Shown: positions 36,060 through 48,144, numbered from the stretch's first letter. The stretch: 64,000 nucleotides of DNA from Erpobdella octoculata (GCA_963978895.1 OZ022238.1:25436082-25500081); one strand, 5' to 3'. Made by a program: numbers and translations. The notes: a model not told the origin generated them from the sequence alone.

Positions 36060-36315
36060 AGAGTAAGAGTTACTTGATTGATGCTTGTAAGATCGTAGCA
36101 GAAGAGAGGGATTTGACACCAAAAATGATTTTCGAAAAACCACTAAATCAGAATCAGAACACTAAGAGACACAGATTCAAGCTCTTTAAAAATCAAAAAC
36201 CATTAATAAAAAATACCTTTTTAGTTCTAGGGTAGTGTATATATGGAATAGTTTAGATAATACAACTGTGGTAGCAACATTTAAAAGAGCATTGTCCAAA
36301 TCTAGGTACTAATTT
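36060..36315 (+). pseudogene. LINE C-terminal fragment
   Basis: Short decayed reading RHRFKLFKNQKP, then NTFF-like and VYIWNSLDNTTVVAATFKRA, LSKSRY and stop. This is a typical end of CR1/RTE-type LINE proteins (FSNRVVxxWNxLP...FKxxLxxxW). The rest of the element is absent. Confidence 0.65.
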
Positions 36316-36598
36316 GAATTTCGTTTTGTTTTTATTTTACTTTTTAAACAAGAAGTGATTGTTTGCAGGCACAAATTTTCTAAACCATTAATTAGTTGTT
36401 CTGTTATGTTAAGCTTGAAAAACATTTATTAATTGATTAAAACTATGTAAAACTTACTAGAAATTAACATTCTTATTAGCTTAAATAAATATGTTTTTCT
36501 TCCCAACTCGATTGAGATGTCAGGATTATTACATTAAAAATATCTAAACATATTTTAGGAATTTTTTCTATAATTTAATTTAATTTAACATTAAATTG

Positions 36599-36985
36599 TA
36601 TTTTTTATAATAGTTTATAGTCCTTCACACCAGGTGTTTTAAGACTAAAATGGCTCTTTTGTAGGAAACACATACAAGGTGAGCCAAAAAAAGTGAGACG
36701 GGTCCTTGTTTTGTAATCGATTTTCGACCACTTCTACAAGTCCAATTCACTTAAAAATTTCAAAACCCATGTTTTTCTGCTAACAATGCAATATTGTAAT
36801 ACTTTATTTGGAAATATTTTGTCTAAATTTGAGAAAGTTATACTTGATTGTATGAAACCGTCTCATTTTTTTGGGCCACCCTGTAAGAACTTCCTGTCGT
36901 GGATCAAAGTTTTATCCTTTTAACTGTCCCTCCTCTTTTATCCAGGATTGGGACTGGCTCGCAATCAGCAAGACGGAGTATCATT
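36599..36985 (-). mobile_element. SINE-like repeat (same unit as in Gypsy LTRs)
   Basis: It shares TTATAATAGTTTATAGTCCT, TCACACCAGGTGTTTTAAGAC, CTTCCTGTCGTGGATCA and TTGGGACTGGCTCGCAAT with the tandem blocks in both Gypsy LTRs (20650-21030, 25905-26250). On the minus strand it ends in an A-rich tail. It stands alone here, showing the unit is dispersed. A mariner-type MITE has inserted into it. Confidence 0.75.
36675..36883. mobile_element. Mariner-type MITE (209 bp)
   Basis: The left end CAAGGTGAGCCAAAAAAAGT and the reverse-complemented right end CAGGGTGGCCCAAAAAAATG are imperfect inverted repeats continuing into GAGACGG. TA flanks both sides (36673-36674, 36884-36885). CAGGGTGGCCCAAAAA-type termini with TA duplication are typical of mariner. 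No transposase. Confidence 0.9.
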
Positions 36986-38289
36986 AAATTGCACATTTTT
37001 CACTTTCATTCGCAACTGTATTTGCAGTTTTATTAAAAAATGTAGAAATTTCATGTTTCAATAACAAATAGATAAGATTGATTGCTCAAACGTTCTTCTA
37101 TAATATACAACTTTTTTAGGCTCATCCAAACACATTGTGCTTAATAAATTTCAGTTTTTTTTTATAATATGACAATATTAGTTTCTAACTTTATAAAACT
37201 TTAGATTTCACCCTACAGTGGTCAGGCTGTATGTTTTAAACATTTCGTTATCAATGTACAGTATTTATAAAATTTAAGAAAATGATATGAAAGATTCACC
37301 GCCAAGTTGTCAATAACCATGAACATTTACAATTTATTTTTAGTCACAACCGTCTGGCTCACAGGGGGCCCGTATACCTCAGCACATGGGCCCGCAATGG
37401 TCTCTCGATAGTTCTGCACGCTGTTGCAACAGTAATTGCTGCAAACTGTGTGCCACATCTTTTGATTGAAAATCTTTTTATTAGGAATATGTTTGCAGTT
37501 GTGTCAGAGGGTTTTAGAGAAGTCAGCATAATTTGGACAATAACTAGCTGGAAGTTGAAATTTTCTATTAATTCAACACCAAATTCTTGAGTTGAATAAA
37601 TGCGCGAAAAATATTTAAATTGCAACGTGACTTTTTATTGAAAATATCTTCTTGGTAGTTTACCTAAACTTTTTCGAGAAAACTGAATCAAACTGTAACT
37701 GAAATTGAAACTTAATTTTTAAAGATTCAGTTAACTGTAACTGAAACGGAATTTCTATAAGGTTTCACTTTAACGGAAACTGAATCTTTTTCAAAACTGT
37801 AACAACCCTACTCGGATCCCAAATTTTCAAAAAATGATAAAACACGTATCTTTTTATTTTTGAAAAAGAATGTATATATATACAAAATTTCAAAACCTTT
37901 ATATTTTTGGTTTTTAGGATATGCGTTTTTTTTAGAAAAAAGTTTAACTTCTGTTTTATCTCCTCAGAAGCAAAATTTTCAAAACCCTTTCTTTGTATGT
38001 GCTTACGTTATAAAAGTAATGTAAGTTTCAAATTTCACGTTCCTAGGATGAGGCGTTTTAGCTCGGCGTTGATTATAATCATAATAATATCAGTCAGTAA
38101 GTCAGAACCAGGCCCGTCTAGAGGATAAACGGAGCCCGGGTCAATTTTTTCTGGTGGGCCTTTTAGTTTTTATTATTATTATTATTATGTTCAGAGTTAT
38201 ATAGATTAGACCAACCAACAAAAAGTTAACAAGTGTGACCAAACAATTAAGAAAATAAAAAGTTTATAGCAGTAGTCAGAAAATAATTA
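36986..38289. other. Non-coding, old repeat pieces
   Basis: No gene recognised. 37640-37800 contains AACTGTAACTGAAAC blocks of the CAGTTAC-rich hAT-like family seen at 43982. 38110-38160 contains AGGCCCGTCTAGAGG, a possible transposon terminus. The minus-strand frame at 37359-37625 is not recognisable. Confidence 0.4.
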
Positions 38290-38443
38290 GTGGGGAGTTG
38301 CCTAAGATGAGACGATTTTCAGACTTACTCAGTTGTTGGGCTTATTTCAGTTTATTAACAAACATTTTTGCACCAGCCTTGTAGTTTAGTATCTTAGCCA
38401 TATTATCTAACAATTAAAATTTTTACGTCTTAAACAGAAAGCT

Positions 38444-38892
38444 CACAGTGGCGTTTGTAAAACAAGTAAAGATAAAAAATATAAAAAAAATTAAACGCTT
38501 TTATTTTGAGTCAACGAACGAAAAATTTTGAATCTTAAACAACCGTTACGCTCAACCTTGTACTTTTTATTTAACTTGTTATTATTGATTTTGTTTATTA
38601 CAACAACACTAACTTTCATATAAAATCGATTTTGATTAATTTTAATTAATTTAAGGTAGGCAGTCGCACAGTTAAAAATCGCATGAAGACGTACGAGCTT
38701 ATATCTCGATAATTCAGGCGTCTATATAGTCTTTGGTTACATCAGAAGACTCGTAAAAATGCGGGCATTCAACGAGGTCAATGAATACACTTGGCCACGC
38801 CTACTAACCTAGATTTGATCACCACAGACAAACTAACTAACAAACCAACAAACAGAGAGACGAGTGAAGTTAAATAAAAGCATTTTAAAAAA
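38444..38892. repeat. Dispersed repeat (second copy at 58562-58920)
   Basis: Shares AACAAGTAAAGATAAAAAAT, ACAACAACACTAACTTTCAT and a closing GAGACGAGTGAAGTTAAATA with the sequence in an intron of the THAP gene. It ends in an A-rich tail in both places. Confidence 0.75.
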
Positions 38893-40189
38893 AAGTCTTA
38901 AAATGTCTCATCTTAGGCAAGACGATGCCTAAGATGAAACAACGTTGAAATCTTCACTTTTATGGCATTTCAAAACATATTTCGCCAGATTTAATCATTC
39001 AAACAAATTAATTAAACTATAATCAACAACAAATTATAATTTTTATACTCTAGACGCCACTAATGTAAAAAATGTTTGCTTTAGTTTGTAAACCAAACAA
39101 AATAAGGCTCCAGCAATCGTCGTTGCTGAAACAGTTTTTTTTTTTCAAATGTATAATTTTTTTATTTTTTTAAGCCGCGTTCGTGCTCAGCAAATGCATT
39201 AATTGTCGAAGAAACAAAATTCACTTGTAGCAAGCCCAACTTTTTTTTAGATTTGCTCTTCGCGAACGGCTCATAGTCTGGTAGATTTAGCTTTTGAGAC
39301 GGAAATTTTAATAGACAAGCCAAAAAGTACATTAAACTATAGTATTTATTATAACTAAGAGCTGGAAAGAGATACCAGACACAGATCGGTCCCTAAAAAA
39401 AGTTATTAGCAAAAGAAGTTGCTCAAAACTCGCGAATCTGTTTATTAACGCCAACCAATCAAAAGCCAGCTTTTTCTATTTCTGCGTAAAAAGTGACGCT
39501 TAATTTACAAATTATCTCCACGAAATTTAAACTTTTTACGCTCAAATGCTCATAAAACAGTTTAGTTATTTATTTCTATGTTTTTTTAACGAAATTTTTA
39601 TTTTCCGTTTGCTTATGGAGCTGCACGAAGAATGTTGTTGATTATCAAATGCTTAAAGGCTTAAACAGACTTAAACTGCCTTTAAACTAGTTTAACTCCT
39701 ATGTATAAACGATTATGTACACTCAACTAGTCTACGTTTTCGAAATTCTCCAGTATTTAAAAAGCAATGCAACCTGAAAACACAACCTTATTTGAAAATA
39801 GCTGAAGGGGTGCCGGTTATGGGAATCGTACCACTTTTTAAAGGAAGACCATGCTTTTGACCACTTTTTAAAGGAAGACATCTTAAAAACAAGAAATTTA
39901 TCAAACACTGGTTTTTAGAACAACATACATTTTAATTCTAAAAACAAAGTATAAGTTTCAACTTATTAAATAATTATAATACTAACTGTTATCTAGCTTC
40001 AAAAATTATTATATTGAGCACAATTCAGTAGAGCAGAAGACTCAGATCTTCATCCATGACTTTACTTCTTGTGTCCACCACACATATCAAGAGTGCTGTA
40101 GACAGAAGGTTCAGGGTTGCCAGACTGAGAATGGTTTGCCAGCTGCTGTTACATTGGCTGTGACACTTAAATGCTTCCGAAGAGACCTT

Positions 40190-40322
40190 CTAAACACTAA
40201 ACACTGACTAACACCACTTTAAACATTGTCAAATTTTAATTCAATTCAGAGACAGTTATAACAACACTGACTAACACCACTTTAAACATTGTCAAATTTT
40301 AATTCAATTCAGAGACACTGTT
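40190..40322. repeat. Tandem duplication of about 66 bp
   Basis: The block AACACTGACTAACACCACTT...CAATTCAGAGACA occurs twice back to back with almost no differences. Confidence 0.9.
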
Positions 40323-42959
40323 AACAACTTTTGTCGTGCTGGCTAAAGTAAACTGGGAAGTGTAGATTATGAGGATTTTGTAGATAAATAATGCACATCA
40401 TATCATAGTCAAATTGTTTGCTGTTTATTATAACACACAAGCAAACAGTTTTGACATTGAGACAATGCTTAGCAATATCCTCATGTGCAGAAGAACTTGT
40501 TACAACAATAATAGACGTGTAACTGGAGGAAAGATACAAGAGCTATTTTAATAAGTTATTAATAACCATCAAAACCCTGCAGAACAAAGAAGACATTTTC
40601 TCAAGAACTTGATAAGTTTCTATATATCACTTTAAATAAAAATGTAATAACTGCTCACATTGGCCAACTCTGACATTTACACATATTTTACTATTATAGA
40701 TATTATTTACAAGACCACTAATATAAAGTCAGTTATCTTAAACTTTGTCACAGCAACATTTACAAGCTTATACAAGAACCTTCAAAACTGTTTTAAGAAC
40801 ATCAATTTTTTTGCCAATTTAAAGAATAAATACATCCAACAACAAAGACTGATTTTGGGCAAGCCTAACTAAAATAGTATCTCATCGATTTTAACAGTTT
40901 TTTTCATACAGGCCTTCACATATATTGCCCTTAAACATATCTACTTCAAGATTATCAGTATGAAGAGATTTATTACAAACTTTACCATAGCAATATTTAC
41001 AGGCAGATACAATGTAGCTCATATTTAAAACATGAACAACTTTTAAAAGAGCATGGGCTTTTTTTAAAAATTTCACATTTACCACTTATACAATAATTAG
41101 GCTATCTGGGCTATCAGGTGCTGCCTCTATGTCAGTATTAATGAGACACAACTTAAAATCTATTTTTCCCAGCTCCATCTGTCATTGTCTAAGAAATACT
41201 TCAATTTCATTTCCTGAAAATGAGTTTTCAAATCATGCATTTTCAGTTGAGGTAGCTTTCCAGGAATAATTTTTGAACTACTTTATATTTGGCTGGAATA
41301 ATTGTTTATTGTGTGGAAAACTTAGATCTTAAATTCTTTTTATTGGATGTATATGTTACTTATGTATACAAACATCATTTATAGAGTTAAACTGTCAATT
41401 AAAATTGTATCTCCAATTACAGTTGCAGAATTCAATAGAGAAGTTTTCCCATCTTGTTTCAATATTTAGATTATTTTAAGTTTGTCTTCAGTAGCAGATT
41501 TACACACAACGCACTCCATTGCGATATTTAGTTACATTTAGATTAAAAAATGTGCTAACTACAATACAAACTTACCATAACCAAACTTAACAGACGTAAT
41601 AACACGAATAAAAGAAAATAAAAAAAATACCAGAATGACTGACAAAAGACAAGACAAGATTGACCGAAGAAAAAACTATGTACTATGCTATACAAACTAT
41701 ACAATTATACAACTATATAAATGAATAGGAAATTAAAAAAAACGCTGCCAAGAATCCAAAATCGTCCAAATCAAAATCTAAGGCTTAAATAAAACGTTAA
41801 GATATTGAAGAGAAATCGAATTCAAACGCGATAAAACCGGCAATGCAAAATGAATACAAAGACAACGCAAATATAGCATAGAAAACGAGCCTTTATTGAA
41901 TTCTTATTGGATGAGCGAGTAAATATGTTACTGCGCGTAACGCGACATTGTCTTACGTAATGAGACAAAAGAGTACGCCTAAAATCATTAATAACTAGAG
42001 TACCATAACTGCTCATTCGTGGTATCTTCATACAGACATTCTACAACATATTCTCTATTGAATGGTATAAAAATTGGCTTGTCTATTAAAATTTCCGATA
42101 TTGCCTCGAAAAACTGCTAGATCTACCAGTCTATCACCAACGAGACAGCAATACATTTAGTGTAAGATGCGTGACCATCTAAAATTTAACAAGTGATTAA
42201 ACAACGGTTGGGTTAATATTGCCGATAAAACTGTAAATACTGCATGAATACTTTATATCTGCTTCCTGCCATGATTCTCGCTGTGATTTTCTTTTGTGTA
42301 AAATAGCATCCTGTAATTGTCTAATTAAAAAATTCAAGTCACACCTAATAACGGTAGCATAAATTTAAAATTTTTGCAAGAAACCGCTGGCTACAATAAA
42401 CAAATTACCTTTTTTTAATCTTTTTGCCGCGTCTCATCTTGGGAAACTATTAGATGTCTCATCTTAGGAATGAGTATACCATTACACTTAATTCACCATG
42501 GTGTATGCAACAACGCACATTAAAATTTAAAAAGTGCACAAAAATTAAGTAAATAACAAGCAGGAAAAGCTTTATTTTAAATTTTTCATAATGTTCACAC
42601 ACAAAGAGTAATTAATGATTACCTTGAACTGAGAAATCCGACAAAATAGCACGAAATTCTTATAATAATTCTTAAAAATACCACTCTTGTTTTTTTTTCT
42701 TCCCGAAAAAAGAAGAGGATGCAAACAATGCAGAAGCTATAATTTTATAGGCGCTGTCTCATCTTGTGAACCGTCTCATCTTATGCAACTCTCCCCTATT
42801 CAATATTTGTTCTTAAAGTTTGCAAATAGACCAAATTACAATAAATGCATCAATAATACTATTATAATGTAATGTAAGTTCCACTTGACACTCAGACAAC
42901 TCAACGACATTGGTGTTGCTGGTGTCAATAAATGAGGTACCATGTCCGATTGTTGTTGT

Positions 42960-43100
42960 GGAAGAACTTAACCTGATGGTAGTCAGAAGAATTGCTTTAG
43001 CTTAGACAACTTAGACGCTTCTCCTTTAGCCTCAGCTGCTTTTTTTCTTTTCTCAGAGCCGCTTTGATAATACATCATATTAATCTGAATAATCTGTAAT
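42960..43100 (-). pseudogene. hAT/ZMYM-type transposase N-terminal fragment
   Basis: Minus strand after a good acceptor reads MMYYQSGSEKRKKAAEAKGE, then ASKLSKLKQFF and stop. SGxxKRKK...L..FF is the usual N-terminus of TTF/DUF4371 hAT proteins. No downstream domain follows. Confidence 0.5.
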
Positions 43101-43832
43101 AAAATAAGGAAATAGAGAAAAAATGAGTCAACGCGTCACTAGCATTATATCAACTATTACTATGAACCATCAACAAGCGGATTAATCTGTGTTTATGCTA
43201 CGCCCCAAAAACCTACACGTTCGCTGTCAAGTCATTGCAGACAGTGAGCATTTAAACATCGGGGCAAGGAGTCATCCGCGAACAGAGGAATTCCTGCAAT
43301 TGACCTGATGTCATCTGATACAGTAATATAAAATCTGCCCGTTTTCTTCTGCACATCAATGAATGGAGACCAAATTTCTAAACTTCTCAATGTTTTATCC
43401 AACATGCATCTATCAATCTTGAGAATGGCAATACGGCTTTGGTTTTCTTTTTTAAGCAGATTTGATAGTTTTTTTACCTTTTTTATTACGTTGAACGTCA
43501 ACATGCTATCATTTCCATATTTATTACACCCCTGAGCACAGCAACTGCTGACTGCTGACCACCATAGGCGTAGGAGACGGGAGGGAGGCAAATTTCCCCC
43601 AAATTTTTTTGTCTCTCAATTTTTCGGGCAAGAGGAGACTTTTCAACGTTTATAAAATAACGCAAACCTTCACGTTCGCTGTCAAGTCATTAATTCAGAT
43701 ATGGAAGCGGTGGAAGTGGCGCAGATGGTAAAGTACTTGGAATGATGCGAGGCGGTGTTGCCGATCCGACAGTCGTGGGTTTGAGTCTATTTTATATATA
43801 TATTTATATTTATTATTATATATATATATATA
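43101..43832. other. Old transposon remnants
   Basis: CATAGGCGTAGGAGACGGGAGG at 43563-43584 (reading rightward from 43563) looks like a hAT terminus. CACGTTCGCTGTCAAGTCATT occurs twice (near 43216 and 43671). The minus-strand frame at 43232-43591 has no recognisable domain. Confidence 0.4.
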
Positions 43833-43930
43833 CTAGCGGGGTTACCCGGCGCTGCTCAGCCCACTCCCGGTCGCTTTCCCACTCCCGGTCATTTTTCCGA
43901 TTCCGGTCGCTTTCCCGCCCCATCTATCTC
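43833..43930 (-). mobile_element. Helitron-like 3' end
   Basis: Plus-strand TACTAGCGGGGTTACCCGGC, GCTGCTCAGC gives the usual minus-strand hairpin and CTAG|T end. A GGAAAGCGACCGG-type minisatellite lies behind it and a TA tract in front. Confidence 0.6.
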
Positions 43931-44504
43931 TTAATAATTTGTAATAACGCGCAATCGGTCACATTATGCAAGACTGGGAAGCAGTGATATTTCAGTTACA
44001 ACTTTTCAGTTACAGTTACAGTTAAAGTTACAACATTTTTCAGTTTCAGTTAAGGTTATTTTTCCACAAACATTTTTCAGTTACTATTACACTTATTTAT
44101 TTTTAAGTTAAAGTTACAGTTAACTGTAGATTCTATACACAGCCAAAAAAAAATTTTTCTATTTATTTATTTACAAAATGGTAAAACTTCGAGTTCATTT
44201 TCAAAAAAAACACATGTTTCTAGATTCTTGGAGAGCCTGTTTCATTTTTCCTGCAGTCATGTCACTGCAAACCGAGAAGATGCGCTCCACATATGCTTCT
44301 GAAGCAAGTGCAGAGATAAGGTCTTTAGCGAAGGCCGTTATTAGAGGATACACTGTCTCTGAGGCTGTCCAGAAACTTAATCCAGTTTGATTAGCAGCTA
44401 ATGTTTTGAAGCCCCAAGATAAGCATTAAGTTCTTCCTCAACAGAACTTCAGTGCCTAGATTGCTTGCTCGGAGAACTGGAAGCTTCAATTTTTTTGGCA
44501 AGCC

Positions 44505-47500
44505 CAGAGGCGTATTTACCAAAACTGTGGCCCTAGGCGCACGACCAATTTGGGGCCCTCTCGCCTATAAGGCGATCAATGATCATAATACAACAATAGT
44601 TAGAACACTCATACTCATGTATTATTTAATATGCATACTACTAGTTAGAAATTACAATTGTCAGTTTATTACAGTTATATAACTTTTTTCCTGCTCTTCA
44701 ATTTTGCGAAAGAGTCAATGTGCGCATTGAAATCGTATTCTAATGTCTCCTTTGATTCAATGCATAAAATAGACAGATCTCCCAGCTTACATTGGCTGAT
44801 GGAATTCCGCAAGTAATTCTTGATCCTTTTCAACACAGAAAATGACCGTTCTCCAGTTGCGTTTGATATAGGAATGGTGAGAAAGATTCTTAGAAGGGTT
44901 TCCACATTGGGAAATGTACATTGTAGTCCACCCACTACTATAAGCTGGTACATCTCTACCGCAGATTTTGCGCCTTCTTCTTTAGCGAAATGCAAAAACT
45001 GTTTGATTTCATCGCCAGTGGTATCAGAATTAACATCGTCTTTGTATTCTTCGATCAAGGCCGAGATCTTTGTGTTCATGTCATCTACCTTGTCCTTGAA
45101 AAATAGACTGAACAAATCATGTATACCTTTGTATGCTTCGATTCTGTGATCAAGTTCCGTGATCAATTTATCAGAAATGGCGTTTACTGTGTTAACAATA
45201 AAATTATCACGACCAGTTAAAATAACTTCCGCTTCATTGCTTTCATCAGAAAACGGTTTTCGCTTTTTCTTGCGGCTCACTTCATCTTGATATTTACAGT
45301 CTTTCAGATCCTCGTTAATAAGCAATGCTGCTCGTTCTTCAATACGAGTGAAATCGTTTCGGACTTCATTGTTAATAAAAAGCTTCAGTGATTCTAGAAG
45401 ATTTACACCAGCATCAAGATATAAATTTGAATTTTGCAGGGATTTGCTGGTTGCATTCATCCGCTGTAAAATTGTATCCCAAAGAACAGTCATCAATGCA
45501 GTTTCAAAAAGATCCATTTTATTAGCAAGAGCATTAGCCTCATTTCTTACAGACGCCTTCTGATCACAATCTTCGGCTGCTTGAAGAAGAGCTTCCTGAA
45601 TACCAATGTAGTTCTGATGCAATGCAAACACTGCATCCGCTCTAGCTGACCACCTTGTGTCCGATATTTTCTTTATGGTGCATCCATTTTTGACTAGATG
45701 ACTTTTAAGTATGTTCCACCTGTGTGTGGATGCTGAGAACCACACATAAACGTTTTGAATAAAGTCAAAGTATGATACTGCTGAAAGCGACGATTCTGCA
45801 GCCGAATTACCAACTAGATTTAAGCTATGGCTAGAGCAGGGAATGTAAACTGCATTGGGACTGTGTGCCTTGATTCGAGCCTGCAAGCCAGAGTATCTGC
45901 CAGACATGTTAGAAGCATTGTCGTAACTCTGTCCCCTGCATTTTGTGATATCTAACCCCCATTTCTTGAAAACATCTAGTATCACTTGCTCCAGATTTTG
46001 AGCGTTATGAGCATAGATGTCAACAAGAGTTAAAAATCGTTCTTTAATTTTACCATCAATGAGAACATATCTGAGTATCACAGTTAACTGGTCCACGTGG
46101 CTAACATCAGGTGTTGAATCAACAATCAAAGCAAAATATATCGATTTCTTTACTTCTGAAATAAACTGATCTCTGACAGCAGTGGCCATTATTTCAATAA
46201 ATTTGTCACAAATAGCATGTGACAAATAACTAACAGAACCACTTCCCTTGTTACCGTACCGCGCAATATGATTTGCTAAGAAAGGGTCAAATTTTGACAA
46301 ATAATTCAAGCAACTAGTAAAGTTACCGTCATTGTTGTCATGACCACGAAAAGCCAAGCCTTGAGAGGAAAGAAACTGTACAGTTCCTATAATCCTTCGT
46401 AGAACTTTTCTCCAGTATTGCCTTTCATCATCTGACTGTTTCGCCATTTGTTCATCAATACGCCCTTTTGCGTTTAAGCGTTTAGCAAAAGTGCACATTG
46501 CTTGAACATGGCCATACGAATTTACATGTTCAGAAATTTTCGCGGCAATATTTTTCCAATCTGAACACCCATTTGTTGAAAATTGACTAGCTTTATTTGG
46601 AAACAGTTTGCATACATAACAATACACACTTCCACTAGTTTCACTGAACACTAACCATTCACGTCTTTCTTTTCGGCCTTTCGCCTTGGTCAAGTAAAAG
46701 TTATGTTCAGACATATGACGAAAATATTGTCTGCCACGATCTGTCATCAACATGCTAGCGCGTGAAAAGTCGCCAACATTTTTTGGTTTGAAATCCAAAA
46801 CATAATTACGCATGGTTTCTGTCAAATTCGCTGGCCACATAGCAATATCTGTCAAAATTTCACTACAGTTGTTATCATCAACAGTTTCATTACTCGCGAC
46901 CTCCGGTATAGAACCTTCAGCCGGCGGTTCAGGTTCTGGCAATTCTGTTGGATAGGACTCAGAATCCATACTGGCTGGACTTTGATCATTAGCTGTTATT
47001 TCTGTTTGAGTAGTTTCTGATGATGGGATTACCGGTCGTTTCGCTAAAAAAGTCAACAAGGCGCCTTCGTTTTTCGCATCTTCTGCTTTTCTTTTCTTTT
47101 GAATATCACGTTTTTTTGCACCTGAGGGATATTGTCTCATAGACATTGGTTTAATGAAACGATTGTGTCGCAATCAGTATCAGCTAAAACAGAAAGGAAA
47201 AATGATCATTCATCCACACAAAGCGTAGATGGTAGAAAGAACAAAATTATTAAAATAGTGTAATAAACTGGCAATTAACAATTAATTATTGCAAAAAATT
47301 AAAATTTGAATTGAAATTTTTAATTAAAATCTGTGACGTAAGATGCGCCAATAGTGTTCGAATTTTACCACAATTCAAAAGTTTGTTTACATTTTTAAAG
47401 TTAGGGTTGAGCGAAAATTCGTGCGCGCATTTTTGGCAACGCAGAAATTGTTGTTTGTATATTTTTTTTATACGTTGTACAAAAATATTTAGAAATAATT

Positions 47501-47671
47501 ATGAAATAAATTATCTGAAAATGTAAAATTAATTTTTCTCAAACTTATTAAATTTTTTGTGCGAAATATTTTGAAGCCTCCAAAAAAACTCATTTTTCAA
47601 GTTTTGGGGGCCCCTAAAATCTGGGGGCCCTAGGCGCGCGCCTAGTGCGCCTAGGCCTAAATTCGCCACTG
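44505..47671 (-). mobile_element. Structurally complete hAT transposon
   Basis: Termini CAGAGGCGTATTTA and CAGTGGCGAATTTA (reverse complement of the right end) match at 12 of 14 bases. They are followed by further CCTAGGCGC blocks. An exact 8-base duplication GGCAAGCC flanks it (44497-44504, 47672-47679). The only long gene inside is an uninterrupted 832-codon transposase on the minus strand. Intact ends, an intact frame and an exact duplication suggest a recent insertion. Confidence 0.97.
44675..47173 (-). CDS. hAT transposase, TTF-type zinc finger / DUF4371 / hAT dimerisation
   Basis: 832 codons without interruption. The N-terminus is basic (AKKRDIQKKRKAEDAK), a likely nuclear signal. TTF-type (ZMYM-like) finger: SASMLMTDRGRQYF-like lead-in near residue 135, EWLVFSETSGSVYCYVCKLF near 180, then SDWKNIAAKISEHVNSYGH near 210. 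The DUF4371/RNase H-like core includes FALIVDSTPDVSHVDQL (near 350) and CRGQSYDNASNMSGRYSG (near 420, second acidic segment). The C-terminal hAT dimerisation region reads FLTIPISNATGERSFSVLKR, IKNYLRNSI (near 770-795), where the catalytic Glu of hAT enzymes lies. It cuts and pastes DNA with 8-bp duplications, matching the flanks seen. Length is normal for this family. ZMYM-like host proteins derive from such genes, but termini and duplication show this copy is a transposon. Confidence 0.95.
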   Translation of the reverse strand: MRHNRFIKPMSMRQYPSGAKKRDIQKKRKAEDAKNEGALLTFLAKRPVIPSSETTQTEITANDQSPASMDSESYPTELPEPEPPAEGSIPEVASNETVDDNNCSEILTDIAMWPANLTETMRNYVLDFKPKNVGDFSRASMLMTDRGRQYFRHMSEHNFYLTKAKGRKERREWLVFSETSGSVYCYVCKLFPNKASQFSTNGCSDWKNIAAKISEHVNSYGHVQAMCTFAKRLNAKGRIDEQMAKQSDDERQYWRKVLRRIIGTVQFLSSQGLAFRGHDNNDGNFTSCLNYLSKFDPFLANHIARYGNKGSGSVSYLSHAICDKFIEIMATAVRDQFISEVKKSIYFALIVDSTPDVSHVDQLTVILRYVLIDGKIKERFLTLVDIYAHNAQNLEQVILDVFKKWGLDITKCRGQSYDNASNMSGRYSGLQARIKAHSPNAVYIPCSSHSLNLVGNSAAESSLSAVSYFDFIQNVYVWFSASTHRWNILKSHLVKNGCTIKKISDTRWSARADAVFALHQNYIGIQEALLQAAEDCDQKASVRNEANALANKMDLFETALMTVLWDTILQRMNATSKSLQNSNLYLDAGVNLLESLKLFINNEVRNDFTRIEERAALLINEDLKDCKYQDEVSRKKKRKPFSDESNEAEVILTGRDNFIVNTVNAISDKLITELDHRIEAYKGIHDLFSLFFKDKVDDMNTKISALIEEYKDDVNSDTTGDEIKQFLHFAKEEGAKSAVEMYQLIVVGGLQCTFPNVETLLRIFLTIPISNATGERSFSVLKRIKNYLRNSISQCKLGDLSILCIESKETLEYDFNAHIDSFAKLKSRKKVI

Positions 47672-47821
47672 GGCAAGCCTCTTAAATCTTTTTAAAGGAG
47701 GTTGGCACAATTCATCAGAAGATTGTCAACATGATTGCTCATAATCAAAATATTTCCATACACTACTTGTCAAAAACCATTTTTCGTCTGGAGGAAGGAA
47801 CGGAATGACATGTTGTGTATG

Positions 47822-48144
47822 TGATTATTGGTGGATGGGATGTGTTGTGTGTACGCTCGCTATTTGTTGTAGTATGAATGTTCACCTGTAGTTGTAGGAG
47901 TTGTTGTATATTAGTGGCTAGCGTGCTGTTTAGGCGAGAAAACTATGCGCAGAGTTTTTAGTGTAGTGAGAGTCGAGCTCGAGAGTGGTTGTCACGTAGT
48001 TAGGAGCGAATTGTGGTGAATTGTTGAATTGGCAAATTTTCGTATTGAAGTTACATTTTTCGTTTTGTTAATTTTTATTTAATAATAAAGACCTCTTAAG
48101 CTGAAGTTGGAGTTTTGTTGTTGAGCGGTGTGCCCAAGTTGACA
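47822..48144 (+). mobile_element. LTR-like block (possible solo LTR)
   Basis: TGTTGTGTATGTGATTATTG...AATAATAAAGACC...CCAAGTTGACA. It is flanked by TGACA on both sides (ATGACA|TGTTG and CAAGT|TGACA), and an AATAAA signal lies near its 3' end. It is immediately followed by a Gypsy pol piece. TG...CA ends and the duplication cannot both be satisfied exactly, so this is tentative. Confidence 0.35.

Larger units (their letters stand above)
38290..42796. mobile_element. 4.5-kb TIR element with TA target duplication, unclassified
   Basis: The left end GTGGGGAGTTGCCTAAGATG and the reverse-complemented right end GGGGAGAGTTGCATAAGATG match at 21 of 24 bases, continuing with AGAC. Both are flanked by TA (38288-38289, 42797-42798). 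Subterminal copies of CTAAGATGAGAC/GTCTCATCTTAG recur at 38904-38935, 42434-42470 and 42758-42785, as expected of transposase-binding sites. The coding content is decayed. One minus-strand stretch near 41070-41280 reads KIIPGKLPQLKMHDLKTHFQ, then EMKLKYFLDNDRWSWEK, which looks once-coding but matches no family I can name. Confidence 0.65.

Noticed and set aside
37359..37625. Minus-strand 88-codon frame
   Set aside because: No recognisable domain and no homologous block elsewhere in the window; probably chance or very old repeat.
40321..41085. Two minus-strand short frames suggestive of exons (SSYTSIIVV..., ACKYCYGKVCNKS)
   Set aside because: Inside the unclassified TIR element, with no clear splice sites or family match. 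Mentioned only as possible decayed coding sequence.
44675..47173. Domesticated ZMYM-like host gene
   Set aside because: The frame is enclosed by matching hAT termini and an exact 8-bp duplication, so it is a transposon copy.
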